Source of the DNA: Trebouxia sp. TZW2008
Taxonomy: Eukaryota; Chlorophyta; Trebouxiophyceae; Trebouxiales; Trebouxiaceae
Direction of reading: 5' to 3'
DNA length: 64,000 nucleotides
Assembly: GCA_002118135.1 (NCBI GenBank)
Contig: BDIU01000065.1
Location: 310,001 to 374,000 of the forward strand
The notes under the pieces: model-generated
What the model was told of the DNA's origin: nothing
Database searches by the model: none
The model's input: the letters and a program-made list of their open reading frames with translations, nothing else
In this document: positions 10,865 to 21,827 of the stretch, piece by piece
How positions within the stretch are numbered: the first letter of the stretch is position 1
Layout of the letters: the number at the start of each line of letters is the position of its first letter
Translations under genes and position numbers: made by a program

Positions 10865-13093
10865 TCAGTCAAATTCATGGGCAGGGCCAAAGATGTTGTC
10901 TGACTGCTCATTTGTACCAGCAGCGGCATCCTGATGGTCATCTGACAGTTCATTCCAGGGTGCTGGCTCCTCTTGACCCTCAGCCTGAAACTCAATAGCA
11001 GCTCCTGCGAGAGGATGGGGATCGTCTTGTGATGCATGTGCAGGCTCCTGCACAGCGAAACACATGAAAGGAATGCAAATCTCACACAGTTGTGGCATGA
11101 CAACACAGTGAAGCTCTCAAGCTGAAGAAGCTAATTCTGCCTGGCATACTACATGCTTGCTTGGATATCATGAAGCAAACATGCAAGTATTGCATGCCAG
11201 CCGGGTGTCACATGCAAGCTGAATATGCAACGCACCCACCTGTGAAGTGCATAGTGCACTCCGACATGACTCACAAAGTCATGCACATGTAAGGTGAGGG
11301 GCGCTTACTGGGTCCATGTCATGGTGTCTGCGCTTGCTGCCTGTGCCCGGTGGCCTCCTCCCAGCACCATACACATGCGTCTCCTGAGATGTAGCACCTC
11401 CAAGGCGCGAGGGCATCAGCTGCTGAGGTATCTGCAAGCCATCATTCTCTCATACAGCAGCTTTGCAAACCCAAAGCTGCTCACAAGCTTTGAGGTCGCA
11501 AAAATATTTTGATACAATGCAGCAGCACGCATGCAATCTGACCACGCATCAGAGCATTTTGTATTTAGGTGCCAGACGCTTGCCTTAACGACAGCAAACT
11601 CAACTGCGCCTCACATGTGTTGTCGCAGTAGCTTTGCCAGCTAGCTTGCGCCTGTTTGGCTGCTTCCAACAAGCTGACATTCAGCATGCTGTGTCAAGCC
11701 TTCTGAAGACAATGGCACAAATTGCGTGTGGGCACACACTACATAAGCAGCCGCAGCAAATAAAGAAAAGTCCAAGACAGGGGGCAGAGGACTTACTGCA
11801 CGTCCATTCTCGCCTCTCTGCTTTTTTGGTGAAAACATCAAATCAGGCCCAGGTCCTTCATTGTCAGGCTTTTCATCCTCAGGTTCTGACACATCAGATG
11901 CTGAGTCTTCAGGGGCTGGCTCTGTGCGCGCCTGAGGCTCAGGCCACCCAGCCACTGCTACATTGCGAGAAGAGCCACGTGTGCCAATGCTTGCTTCAGG
12001 GCTTTCTGCACCTTGCCCCATCTGCAGATCAAGTTGCAAAAGCTTGAGCATATTCATTTCATGCTGACACTGAGTTCACAGTAGCATATTCAGTGCCAGC
12101 TAGCTGAGACAACATGGCATTGACAGTTAGATGCTGAGACCTTGACTGCTTTTCACTTTTCGCAGATTGGTGCATTGAAAATAGCTTGGAGCACAGACAT
12201 CAGCAGATGCTTGTGAATGGCAATGCATTCCACACAAACAAGATTGTGCATGCTCAACACAGCATGAGACAAGCAGCAACACAATACAACATAACGCCTG
12301 GACTGTGCCAGAGGACCAATCAATGCTTTTGGATGAAGGCTCTCAGGGTGTCTGTTCTTTCTGAGCAACAGCCAAACCAGGGTGATGTCACTCACCATCA
12401 CAGGGTCAAGCAAATCATCATCTTCCACAGGATCCCATAGATGCAATTCACGCCTCCACTTTTTGGCCTGACCATCAAAGCTGCGTTTGCTGCAAATCTG
12501 CCGCACATCAGGAGTCTCAGGGTGGACTGCTATTCTGGTGCTGATTTTGCGCCGCAAGTATCTGCAACAAAATTGCAAAGCTGTCAATGGTGTCATTTGT
12601 GGTGCAAATTCATGCGTTTGTAGCTATGAAGTCCAGCTCTAAGGCAGAGTGTGCTTGTCAAATAGCTGATGCCTACTTGCTTGCAGCCATGATGTTCCAT
12701 GAGGCAGGGTGTGGCCTATGAATTCATTTCAATCTGTAGCTGTCACTATCTCTGACCAGTGTTGCCCTACCTTGGGACCTCCTCAGTGTAGCGCTGATAG
12801 CCAAGTGTGTTCTTGCCATAATCAATCTGCTTCTGCCGCTGTGCTATTCTGTGTGCGTCTGTTTCCTTAGGCTCAGCTGCACGCTGTGGACAACCTGGCA
12901 AGGTCATGTAAAAAGTGAGTGGAATAGCTGACAAAGATGCTCTTATGAAGTTTTTGAAGCTAAGGCACTAGCTGTGCTTCACTGTACCTACTACAAACTG
13001 GCTGGTGTAGTTCTGTCGCTGGTTGCCAGGCTGTTGCCCGATGGCCCGCCCTTGCCCCTGCTGACCGTTGGATCCTTCTGGCGCTTCATTCAT
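10865..13093 (-). CDS. SLBP: Histone RNA hairpin-binding protein (SLBP)
   Basis: The model has six exons: 12988-13093, 12771-12894, 12396-12561, 11797-12021, 11309-11422 and 10865-11047. Phases close throughout, giving 305 residues. The RNA-binding domain spans about residues 50-125. It contains RQKQIDYGKNTLGYQRY, EEVPRYLRRK, then HPETPD and KKWRRELHLWDP. These correspond to YGKNT.AYDRY, EVPR, the TPNK region and LH.WDPP of animal SLBP. SLBP binds the 3' stem-loop of replication-dependent histone mRNAs and drives their processing. The usual TPNK motif reads TPDV here: Thr is kept but Asn and Lys are replaced. The C-terminus is acidic and low-complexity (DVSEPEDEKPDNEG). It is divergent from the SpoU gene. 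Confidence 0.92.
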
Positions 13094-13602
13094 GACTGTA
13101 CTGCCTGCCGAGCTTCACGCAGATCGTAGTACACACGGAACTTGTCAAGCTTGCCCGCAGTAAAAAAAGCCAGGCGTACACTTCGTCAGGATGCGGTGCA
13201 TATAACGGCTGGACGCACAAAATATTGCCTTGACTGTTCCGATTAGCCTGTGTTTTGTTTGAACGTGAAGACTGGAGTGTCGCTGCAAGTTTGAAGCCAT
13301 CACAGAAGCTAACGGCGGCCGCTGCCGGGAAATCGCCCACCGCCCTACTCAGTGGCCCCTGGCCTCATAGCCAGTATCCTCTCTTGCCGGCTTTTCCGAA
13401 CAGACTTTTCCGACATCAACGGTCGCGCTGCGGGGTCGACACAGTCTGTGCGCAACCCCGACATGAGTTCCTAACAAGATTTGCGATGGCACAGGCAGCT
13501 GCAACACGCTGAGGCCTATTGCTGCGGCGTTCGACCCCATACTGCTGCTTTGTCTGGATCTGAAACTGCACGGCAGACTGCGAAGGGGGCAAATCGAGCT
13601 GC
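13094..13602. promoter_or_regulatory. Divergent promoter region, SLBP / SpoU methyltransferase
   Basis: About 500 bp separates the SLBP start (-) from the SpoU start (+), so both promoters should lie here. An 85-codon open frame at 13255-13512 (+) has no recognisable similarity. I could not identify individual elements. Confidence 0.45.
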
Positions 13603-14561
13603 ATGCCGGACGATCAGGCTGAGGAAGCTGCGTGCAGCAGCAGTGGGCCGCCAGAATGCTATATCATCGTTCACAACGTAGCCAAAAAACATAACATCGG
13701 CACACTGGCCAGAAGCGCCACGGCATTTGGCACGGCCAAGGTACAGCTCACATTGCTGCCTGCACATGCAGCTTGACGAGTTGCAGAGCAACAGCGCTGT
13801 GCAGATTTGCTTGGTGGGGTCTCGGCACTACAATACTTTTGGAAGTCACGGTTCTGCAGCTCATGTGGCGCTGGCATATTTTGCCAGTCTGGATGAGTGC
13901 TGTGCATGGCTGCGCATTGAAAGAGGTAATGCAGGAACTGTTTCATAGAAATGACCGCCAATTACATTACTACCAGCAAGTGCCATTCCCACTTTAGCTG
14001 CAGTTACAGGTTGTCAGATCATTGGTGTTGAGATCACAGACGAGGCAAAGGCTGTCAACACGCACCCCTTTTACGGCAACACTGCTTTCATGATTGGCAA
14101 TGAGGTAATGAGCGAAGACTATCAGTAGAAGAGCAGCCATGGCGGCAGGCAAAACAATCATGCTTTTGTCTGATGACACATATGCGGACAGCAAATTTCG
14201 CGTTGAGTGTATTATGCATGTATGCATGATCATGCATGTGATTCATGCAATGCATTTGCCCTGAGGTCATTGTGCTTACAAATGTGCTCTGCAGGGGACA
14301 GGACTGTCAGCCAACCAGCTGAAACTGTGTGACAGCTTTGTGTACATTCCTCAGCATGGGGAGGGTACAGCTTCACTGAACGTTACAGTTGCCACGTCCA
14401 TTGTGTTGCATCATTTTGCCATCTGGGCTGGCTACTCAGAAACTAGCCGGCATGGCTTCAAGTTTGATGTAGCTCCGCCCCCTCAGCGCACTGCTCCAAG
14501 AGGTCAGGTGAACAGACCTAAGAGCATCCTGAATTCATTTGACAATCTCAAGTTGACCTGA
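13603..14561 (+). CDS. SpoU/TrmH-family RNA 2'-O-ribose methyltransferase
   Basis: The model has four exons: 13603-13740, 13772-13925, 14010-14104 and 14295-14561. It gives 217 residues and all junction phases close. The start is the first ATG after an in-frame stop. The three SpoU motifs are in order: NVAKKHNIGTLARSATAFG (about 23-41), IGNEGTGLS (about 127-135) and IPQHGEGTASLNVTVATSI (about 148-166). These form the trefoil-knot S-adenosylmethionine site that methylates a ribose 2'-OH in tRNA or rRNA. GVEITDEA and FYGNTAFMIG also match plant members annotated as tRNA/rRNA methyltransferases. Substrate cannot be told from sequence. The short N-terminus (MPDDQAEEAAC) gives no obvious transit peptide, suggesting a cytosolic or nuclear enzyme. 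Confidence 0.9.
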
Positions 14562-14969
14562 AAGTCCTGAATTCTGCCTGATCATCTTTGAAAATTTTCC
14601 AAACCTTGAATCCAACCTGCATAGCTGCCAGCTTGAGGCTTGTGGCCATGTAGGTCACATGTTCTGTCTGAACATGTTTTCAGCAGCTTTGTAGTGGCTG
14701 CAGCGCTTGGCAGCATGCATCACCCTTTCTCTAAACTTGCCTTTCCAGTGCATGTCATGAGGCTGCAATGCAAGCAATACCATGTCTTAGTAGCTTGCAA
14801 GTGACCCCACATTAGCAAACTGCTGAGCACTGCTCAAGCATCTCAGGTGCAAGCAGGTGCCGTGTGGGCTTGCTACTCATTGCTAGTCAAAGCTATCGCA
14901 GGCATTGATATTTGTAAGGGGTGTTAGCAGTGATCTAGAATTGCATCTCATGAAGGCTCTTGTTATGTC

Positions 14970-15750
14970 AGGTGCCATTGTCTGATTCTGAGGTGGAGGC
15001 TGTAAAGGAGTCGCGTCAGACCTCGGCCGAACAGGATTGGCTGATGGATGAGAAAGCAACTGAAGTGCAAGGTGTGCAATTGTGTTGCCAGCTGATCATG
15101 TCATATGTTTTATCATCCTTGCGCATCCTGCATTGCAAGAAATATTTGTCTGTCTTTATCGTCAGCAGTCATGCTGCAGTTGCCTACACGCTTGTCTATC
15201 TATTGTGTGACCATGTCAGCAGCCTTTGGTATGTGACACAACATCAGCAAGTGATGTCATACAGGTTGTGAAATGTAGCTGCATGCATCCTTGGCAGTGA
15301 GAAAGCAGGCATGCATGATGCAGGGGAAGCTGCAGATGGGCTTCTGGATGCCATGTTTGATGAGGCCTGACTACGTTTGCCCACATCAACACATCTGTGA
15401 GGCATCAGGACTTTGTAGATGCTTACCCTCAGAAACTACAGACCAGTCTCAGACTCTGAAAAGACTGTTTCGAAGACTGCACAATGTTCAAGAGTCTGAG
15501 AGTACTTTAGCTAGTATGACGGTCATGAGGTTGATACAAAATCGCCAGTCCATTTGCAGTCTTTGACCTGTGTTCAAGGTTGTGTGCCTCTGATTAGCCA
15601 TGAAGACGGTGGTGAATTTGAGGATGCTGCTGGCAGAGTGATCAAAGGTTTTAATGAGGAAAGTCATGCCCATTGGAAGGAGCTGTACAGCTGGCAGTGG
15701 CGCATGATGCAGAGTCAGCTTTGGCAATGGCTCCTTACTTTATCACTGGC
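14970..15750 (+). CDS. Possible exons of an unknown acidic protein
   Basis: Three stretches look exon-like. About 14971-15073 encodes LSDSEVEAVKESRQTSAEQD. About 15298-15368 reads EKAGMHDAGEAADGLLDAMF in one frame. About 15590-15725 encodes HEDGGEFEDAAGRVIKGFNE. Each follows an AG acceptor. I could not close phases between them or name a family. They may be 3' exons of a separate small gene or remnants of one. Confidence 0.3.
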
Positions 15751-15901
15751 GTGTTTGATGGCGCCGCAGACTCTTGCAAGAGCACCAAGCTTCAGACCTG
15801 ACATGTACCGAGTTGGGTGTTGCTTCTTGTGCAGCAGCACGAGCCTGAGCACATTTTGCTCAGACACAAAGGTTGGTGTTGAAGGCAAGCTTGTGATTTG
15901 A

Positions 15902-16726
15902 TATGACCTTGTTCCACATGACCATACAACAATGGACATATACACCACTGGTCTTGTGCCGTGCATCTTGAACCATCTTGAATCGATAAGCACCTGTAAT
16001 TATAATGACAGGAGTTCCTGAGGGGAAACGTGTAGTCATTGCATGCACGAGGCATGTTATTGAACGCATTGAAATGTCAACTTCAGACCGTTAGTGAAAA
16101 ACAGGATGCCAACAGTGTTCTGTTCTGACTTTTGGAATATGATTCCATGTTACCACGCATGCAACAGCAGCAGAAGGAACCTATCTGTGCTGGAATGGTC
16201 AGACTCAGAATCCTTTGAGAACATTTGAGTCTAACCATTCTAGCACAGATAGGTTCCTCTCGCTGCTGTTGCATGTGTGGCAACATGGAATCATATTCCA
16301 TACACAGAGTATGATGATGGCAAGGTATCTTTATCTGGACAGATAATGCCAGGGGAAAATCTTTGCATAAAAACTCAAATGTTCATCAAAATCCTTTGAT
16401 GACATCTCTGGCAAGTTGTCTGATACCTTCAGGCAAAACTACAAGATCCTGAGCTAGCTGCTTTCGAATGCGGCTCACAAGAAAGACCGCTGCATCATCA
16501 GCCAACAGCTTAAAGCGCTGAACTTACTGCCAATTGGTCTGGACTCATGATCTCAAATCAAGTCAATGATGATCGACGCTGTATACATGTTTGCCATCGT
16601 CTACACAGCAGCTCAGGAACTGTAATTCATCAGCATAACATACACAGATAAAAGCTGCAATGAACAGAGAGAATCAGCAAAGTCTAATTAACGAAATGAT
16701 AGACAATACATCAGATGCAGTGGTCA
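15902..16726. other. Intergenic stretch around the hairpin
   Basis: Apart from the foldback at 16133-16300, I see no gene or repeat here. It is the 3' flank of the MiaB-like gene (-). Confidence 0.5.
16133..16300. repeat. 168-nt foldback hairpin
   Basis: The left arm at 16133-16209 and right arm at about 16223-16300 are near-perfect reverse complements with a loop of about 14 nt. The ends read TGGAATATGATTCCATG and CATGGAATCATATTCCA. The inner part includes GAACCTATCTGTGCT against AGCACAGATAGGTTC. It is a MITE-like foldback element or a long small-RNA precursor. It sits in an otherwise gene-poor stretch downstream of MiaB. Confidence 0.93.
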
Positions 16727-19700
16727 CTAGCAACCCACAGCAGCAACATGCTTCTGCTTGAGAGGCTCTTGCGCCTGTCCCTGGGACCCAGCTGCACTAG
16801 CGCTTAGGTAAGCAGCAAAGGCTTGCAGTGTTGTTCTGCCCAAAGGTTGGGCAAACAAGGTTCCTGTGGAGCATGCATTGACCTTGACTGCTGCATAGTC
16901 CCCAGGCTTCAAGTGAACAAGCTCCCCATCGTCATGTGCTGTATAGGCTGGTGGCACTGGAATGTCGTCAAACACCACCCGCTTCATAGTGTCTGATCTG
17001 CCACTGAGTTGTGCGTTGGATCTTTTGGAGAAGCCCTCCACAAGAACCTGAGATCACCACATACTTTTCAGGATTTTGAGCTTGAAAACCCATATCTGCG
17101 ACAGCTTTGAGGCTAAAATGGGGCATAAACCAGCCGGCACAGGCAGCAGGTCACATGAATAGTCGAATGGCATGAAGGACATGGGATTTTGCCTCAGCTG
17201 AACAAGGTGACTTTATTCCAGAACTTGCCAAAGTGCAGCCAGGGACAGAGTACACAACTCACAAATCACACCTCAGTGCCATTCAAATACAGGCATCAGA
17301 AGACCAGCACAGTTTCAAAATTTGGTGCCGTGCCATATGCAGGCTTGAGTAATCTGTTGTCAGCCTCACCAGATGGGTGCGGCCAATTTCAGCCTCATTT
17401 TGCTTTAGCTGGCCAGCTCTGAAGGTATCTATGATTTCCTGCAAGCGGCGGGATTTGACGTCTGCAGGAACATTGTCTGGGAGGTGCCGGGCTGCATGTG
17501 TCTTCTCCCTTTCGCTGTAGGCAAACATGAATGCCTGGTCGTATTGGGTTGTGCGCATCAGGTCCAGAGTGGCTTGATGCTCTTCCTCTGTCTCTCCGCA
17601 GAAGCCTATGACAGACACGTGCTTTCAGCATTCATTTCAATTCATTCTGAACGTATGCTAGACAGGCTCAGCAGACCCAGCTAGGTACGTACTGGAGTAA
17701 CTGTCTCCAACTTGGTCAGTCCTGTGCTATGCTAAACCATTTCAACTGTGCATGAAGAGAGGTGAGGTCCTTGTAAACGATTGTCAGCATAATACGCTAT
17801 GACCAAGCAGTTGACTCATGAAGTACATTGATGTGTACGACAATCAAGTAACACGTTGACGTGATGTGCAATTGAAATGAGCAACCAAAACCATATTTCA
17901 GCTGCATGAGGCAGAGCAACTGTCTGCTATCTGCAAGCAAGTGGTTGATCAACATCAATCGGATGAAACGGAGCAGCTTCCCTACAATGTTGTGTTTTCA
18001 CTGAATGAATACAGCAATTTTACAGCAATGACAAGCTGAATCTTGCATATTGCAATGGGGTTGTACAGTGCAAAGTTATCATGATCAGGTGGCCATCATG
18101 ACCTCTCAGTGCACACACAGGTTGGTATGCGCAGTGCAAAATGCAATTGGTTGTTGAGATCATAACCCAGCTGCATGTTTCTCAGCAATTGAGACATACT
18201 GCTGTCACTGACGCATCCTGTACACACTGTATATACGGCTATTACTGTGCAGCCCAATGCTAACAACACAGATCTGTTTCCCCAAGTGCTGGCTGCATCT
18301 AGATACAGCTTGCAAACTCAACTTACACTGTCCTGCCTCTGATGTGTCAAGATATGCAGCTGATGAACTTGTCATGGAAGTTGTCACTTCAGACTTGGCG
18401 TGCACGGCGTTACCTAAAGCACGCCAAAAACTTGTAGGACACATTGCATGGGTGCTGCAGCTGCTGCAATCTGGCTTGTGATTTGCAGTGACAGACCTGA
18501 GATGACATCTGTAGAGAGGGCCACTCCAGGAATGACATCTCTGACATGCTGGACTAGGTCATCATAGGCTTGGCGGGTGTAGCCGCGCCTCATGCGCTCC
18601 AACATGCTGCTGCTGCCGCTCTGTGCCGGCATGTGCAGCTGCTTACACACATTGGGCCGGCTGGCTATCACCTGTTCAGCATTTACAACATTGCTGGTGC
18701 ATTTTGCAAAACCTTTCCCCTTCTTATTGGCTCTTTTAGTGGTGATCTAATGTTCGTTTGTTGTGACTTGACTTTGATGATGCATATCATGTTGTTTTTG
18801 ATGCTGTGTGGTGCTGCTGGGATGACCAGTGATTGGCAAGATATGTGTCTGGGTACTCACAAGCTGGTCAGTCTGCACCATCTGGGACCAATGCGCAGGC
18901 ACAGAGGACAACAGGGGTAGGAGGGTTCAGCAGTGTCTTTTGTCCAACATTGTGCCAGCAAGCTACAGGTGCTCTGATGCACTGTGTCTATACCAGATGT
19001 CAATGCATGCAGGCGTATTTGCTGTTGCTGCTGTTGTTGCTTGACAGGAACACATCATAAGGCTAGGTTGTACCTTGAGGACCTCATCTGAGAACTCCTT
19101 AGGATGAGGTGATGTGAAGCGTATCCGCATCTCTGGATCTACACTTGCGACCGCATCAAGCAGCTGGGCAAAAGTGACAGCGCCGCTTCTTTGCGGCTTG
19201 TACACACTCTGAAATCCCTGTACACCACAAAGCCATCTGAAAAGACAAAAAAAGATAAGCAAAGTCTACATTGCTAGACATCATAACAGAAGCCTCTGTC
19301 TATAGCGGCAGCCATAGCGGCATAGTACTGCTGCTATAGAACAACAGCTAGCAGAGCATTGACCTATGGGAGGTCAGCCCACCAAATGACCTTCAAGCAA
19401 CTGCTTTGAGCTGCAAAGCAATATGCAGAGAGGGAAGGGCAGATGCTGCAAGTTTACCTGGGCATATATTGCAAAGGGGTCTGAGCTGGGATCTTTGCTT
19501 TTGTCTGGCAGATCTGTGCAGGCGCTCATGTCTGCATAGGAGTTGACATTTTGCCCAAGCAGCGTCACTTCCTTGATGCCTTGTTGTGACAAAATTTGCA
19601 CCTGAATCCAGAACACAAATTTGATGCCTTATAACACAAATTGCTGCAAGTTTCAGTAATGCCACACAAGAAGAAGGAAAAAGCCAATGAGCAAATTGAC

Positions 19701-20925
19701 GGAACCATACCTCCTCAAGTATAGATTGCAATGGTCTGCTGCGCTCTCGACCCCTTGTGTATGGTACAATGCAGAAGGAGCACATGTTGTTGCAACCCCG
19801 CATGATGGAAAGGTAGGTGCTTGTGCTGCCAGCTGGTCTCACAGGCAGAATGTCTGCATATGTTTCTTCTGTGCTGAGCTGAACATTCATTGCTCCCTCA
19901 TGTTTGCGCCCGCTGGTGCTAGCTCGTCCCTGTGCAAATACGACAGGACACTGGAGGTCAATCTTGCCCAAAGGAAGAGGAGAACGCTAAGAAGGGTTCT
20001 TTTGGGACAAAAAGAGTCTTCTTCTTGATTGAGTGGCCTTGACCAGGTGCGGTCGTGCATTTTGAAGCCAGTGTTGCGAATGCGGCTGATTGCACAGAGT
20101 ATCTACTACAGTATGTGTCGTGACCACTGCCTGTCAGAGCTTTGCGTCAGGTCTAGGCAGCACACCTCGATTGTGTCCAGCAACCTTGGAATGTCTCTGT
20201 ATGCATCAGGGCCTGCTACCAGATCCACTAGCTTGTCTGAGTCCAGCAGCTTCACCTTCAACCGCTCTGCCATACAGCCAAGCACACCAACAACAGGAGG
20301 TCTGCAGGTGGCAAAAGCACACTTACTGACATTTCTGCTTCCTGCTTTCAAATGTAGTAGATTCGGATTTAGAAACTGGTGCTCACTTGTCTCTGTTGCG
20401 GTTCTTCAGCTGCTTCAATGTTCCAAGCCGCGACCATATGCGCTGTTCAGCTTGCTCTCGAATAGCACAGGTGTTCAGGAAAATAACGTCAGCGTCCGTG
20501 TCCTGCTTGGTCTCGGCGTAGCCATTGTCAGCAAGGACAGATAGCAGGACCTCTGAGTCGTTGACGTTCATCTGGCAACCATACGTTTCGATGTAGACTT
20601 TTTTCCTGTCGCTGGAAAGCTGTGTGTCCAGTGCAGAGGCCGCTTTTTTGTCCAAGGCATTCAGGAAATACTGAAAGGAAGGTCCTTCTGCAAGCCTAGA
20701 GACAGGGCTGAGGTCAGGATCTGTTGACGCAGCGGCCGTGTTGCTGTGCGCACGAACTGCCACAGGTGAACGCCTACTCACGACGGATCTGTGCAGACAT
20801 GCTGCGCGGGGTGCCAGCCGCCACAATCGCGGTACAGTCTGCATGTGCATGCACGTTCTAGGCAAGATTTGAGGGCCCATAGAGGAGGACTGGCCGCAAC
20901 TAGGGAGCTGCGATTGTGACGACAT
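16727..20925 (-). CDS. CDK5RAP1: MiaB/CDK5RAP1-like tRNA (ms2i6A) methylthiotransferase
   Basis: The model has eight exons: 20387-20925, 20166-20301, 19711-19929, 19458-19601, 19074-19217, 18497-18671, 17370-17605 and 16727-17047. It gives 637 residues with every phase closed. The N-terminal Fe-S domain has Cys117 ([10 protein letters not shown]), Cys153 (LNTCAIRE) and Cys189 (GCMAER). The radical-SAM domain has C271-N-N-M-C-S-F-C278, then [42 protein letters not shown] and [12 protein letters not shown]-terminal TRAM domain begins at [10 protein letters not shown]. The enzyme adds a methylthio group to i6A37 of tRNAs. The first ~70 residues are basic and Ser/Arg-rich (organelle presequence). 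The start is taken as the ATG at 20925. The last ~20 residues are a low-complexity extension. Confidence 0.94.
17640..17735 (+). repeat. Dispersed repeat B, copy 1
   Basis: About 90 bp in a MiaB intron resembles 63170-63262: CAGCAGACCCAGCTAGGTAC against CAGCAGGCCCAGCCAGGTAC, then TGGAG.AA and CTGTCTCCAA, then CAGTCC..TG.TGTGCTA. No coding capacity. Likely a mobile element fragment. Confidence 0.7.
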
Positions 20926-21827
20926 TCCGATCACTCAAGCACAGACGGCGTACTTCTTCTTGGTTGCTAGCTTGCTTGATTCTTTCACTAGTGAGGGAAT
21001 GGCACTGCAATTGCGAGCCAAATGCTTATGGTCACAAACACAACTCCCCACAATAATGTCAGAAGCATAGTAACTTCCATGAATGGGTCAGCAGTTTGAC
21101 ATACCCAGCAGTCCGACTTGACCATGTTTTGTCCACATATGTACAGTCATTGGCACACCAGCAATAAAGAAAATGCATGTGATTGAATCACCTTTCAGGT
21201 AATTGTCACGGCTCAGACCCCAAATATGTCAAGAATACCTATGCGGGCCTCACCAGCAAGCAGCCCAGTCTGTACACATGGCCTATCAGGTCCCCATGCA
21301 CAGCAGCAACATGTGCTGATGCAGTCAACATAGTTTGACAGCAGAATTACGTCAATACCTGCTTAAAAGTTCAATTCAGTGATGGTCAAGGCTAGCTTGA
21401 GCATTACCAAGCACGGTGTAGTAAGCCAGATCATGCCACCTTTGAAGCTCTCAGCTACATGCATGCAAGGCAGACTTCATCACAGCGCAGCACAGAGCAC
21501 GAGCCATCAAGCGAGCAACACACAATGTCGCAACAGGCTAACATTACATGCATCAATGCTGTGCAGCTGCTGGACTTTCTATACGGTGCTTGGCCAGCGT
21601 TCATTGAGCAGACCAAGTCTGAGGAGCTTTGCCCAGCATGCAATATCAAGTCATGCTGCCATCTTTTTAAATTGCAAACTCTGAATGTCTTACAACAAGG
21701 TCAAGAAGGGTCAAGAAAACGGAAACACTCGCGCTGCTTCTCAGCATGAATTAGACCTGCCATTTTTGCTGTACGCAAAGTTTCAGCACAGAGTGCGGTG
21801 ACAACAGACACACTGCAACAGCCCTAA
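20926..21827. other. Intergenic, MiaB 5' flank and VPS4-like 3' flank
   Basis: About 900 bp without a supported gene. Open frames at 21379-21749 (+) lack family resemblance and introns of recognisable type. It should hold the MiaB promoter. Confidence 0.5.

Noticed and set aside
13255..13512. 85-codon ORF upstream of the SpoU gene as an extra first exon
   Set aside because: An in-frame stop precedes the chosen ATG at 13603, no splice joined the two in phase, and the SpoU fold is complete without it.
16133..16300. CRISPR-like repeat or terminator
   Set aside because: It is a single long inverted repeat in eukaryotic DNA, with no spaced direct repeats.
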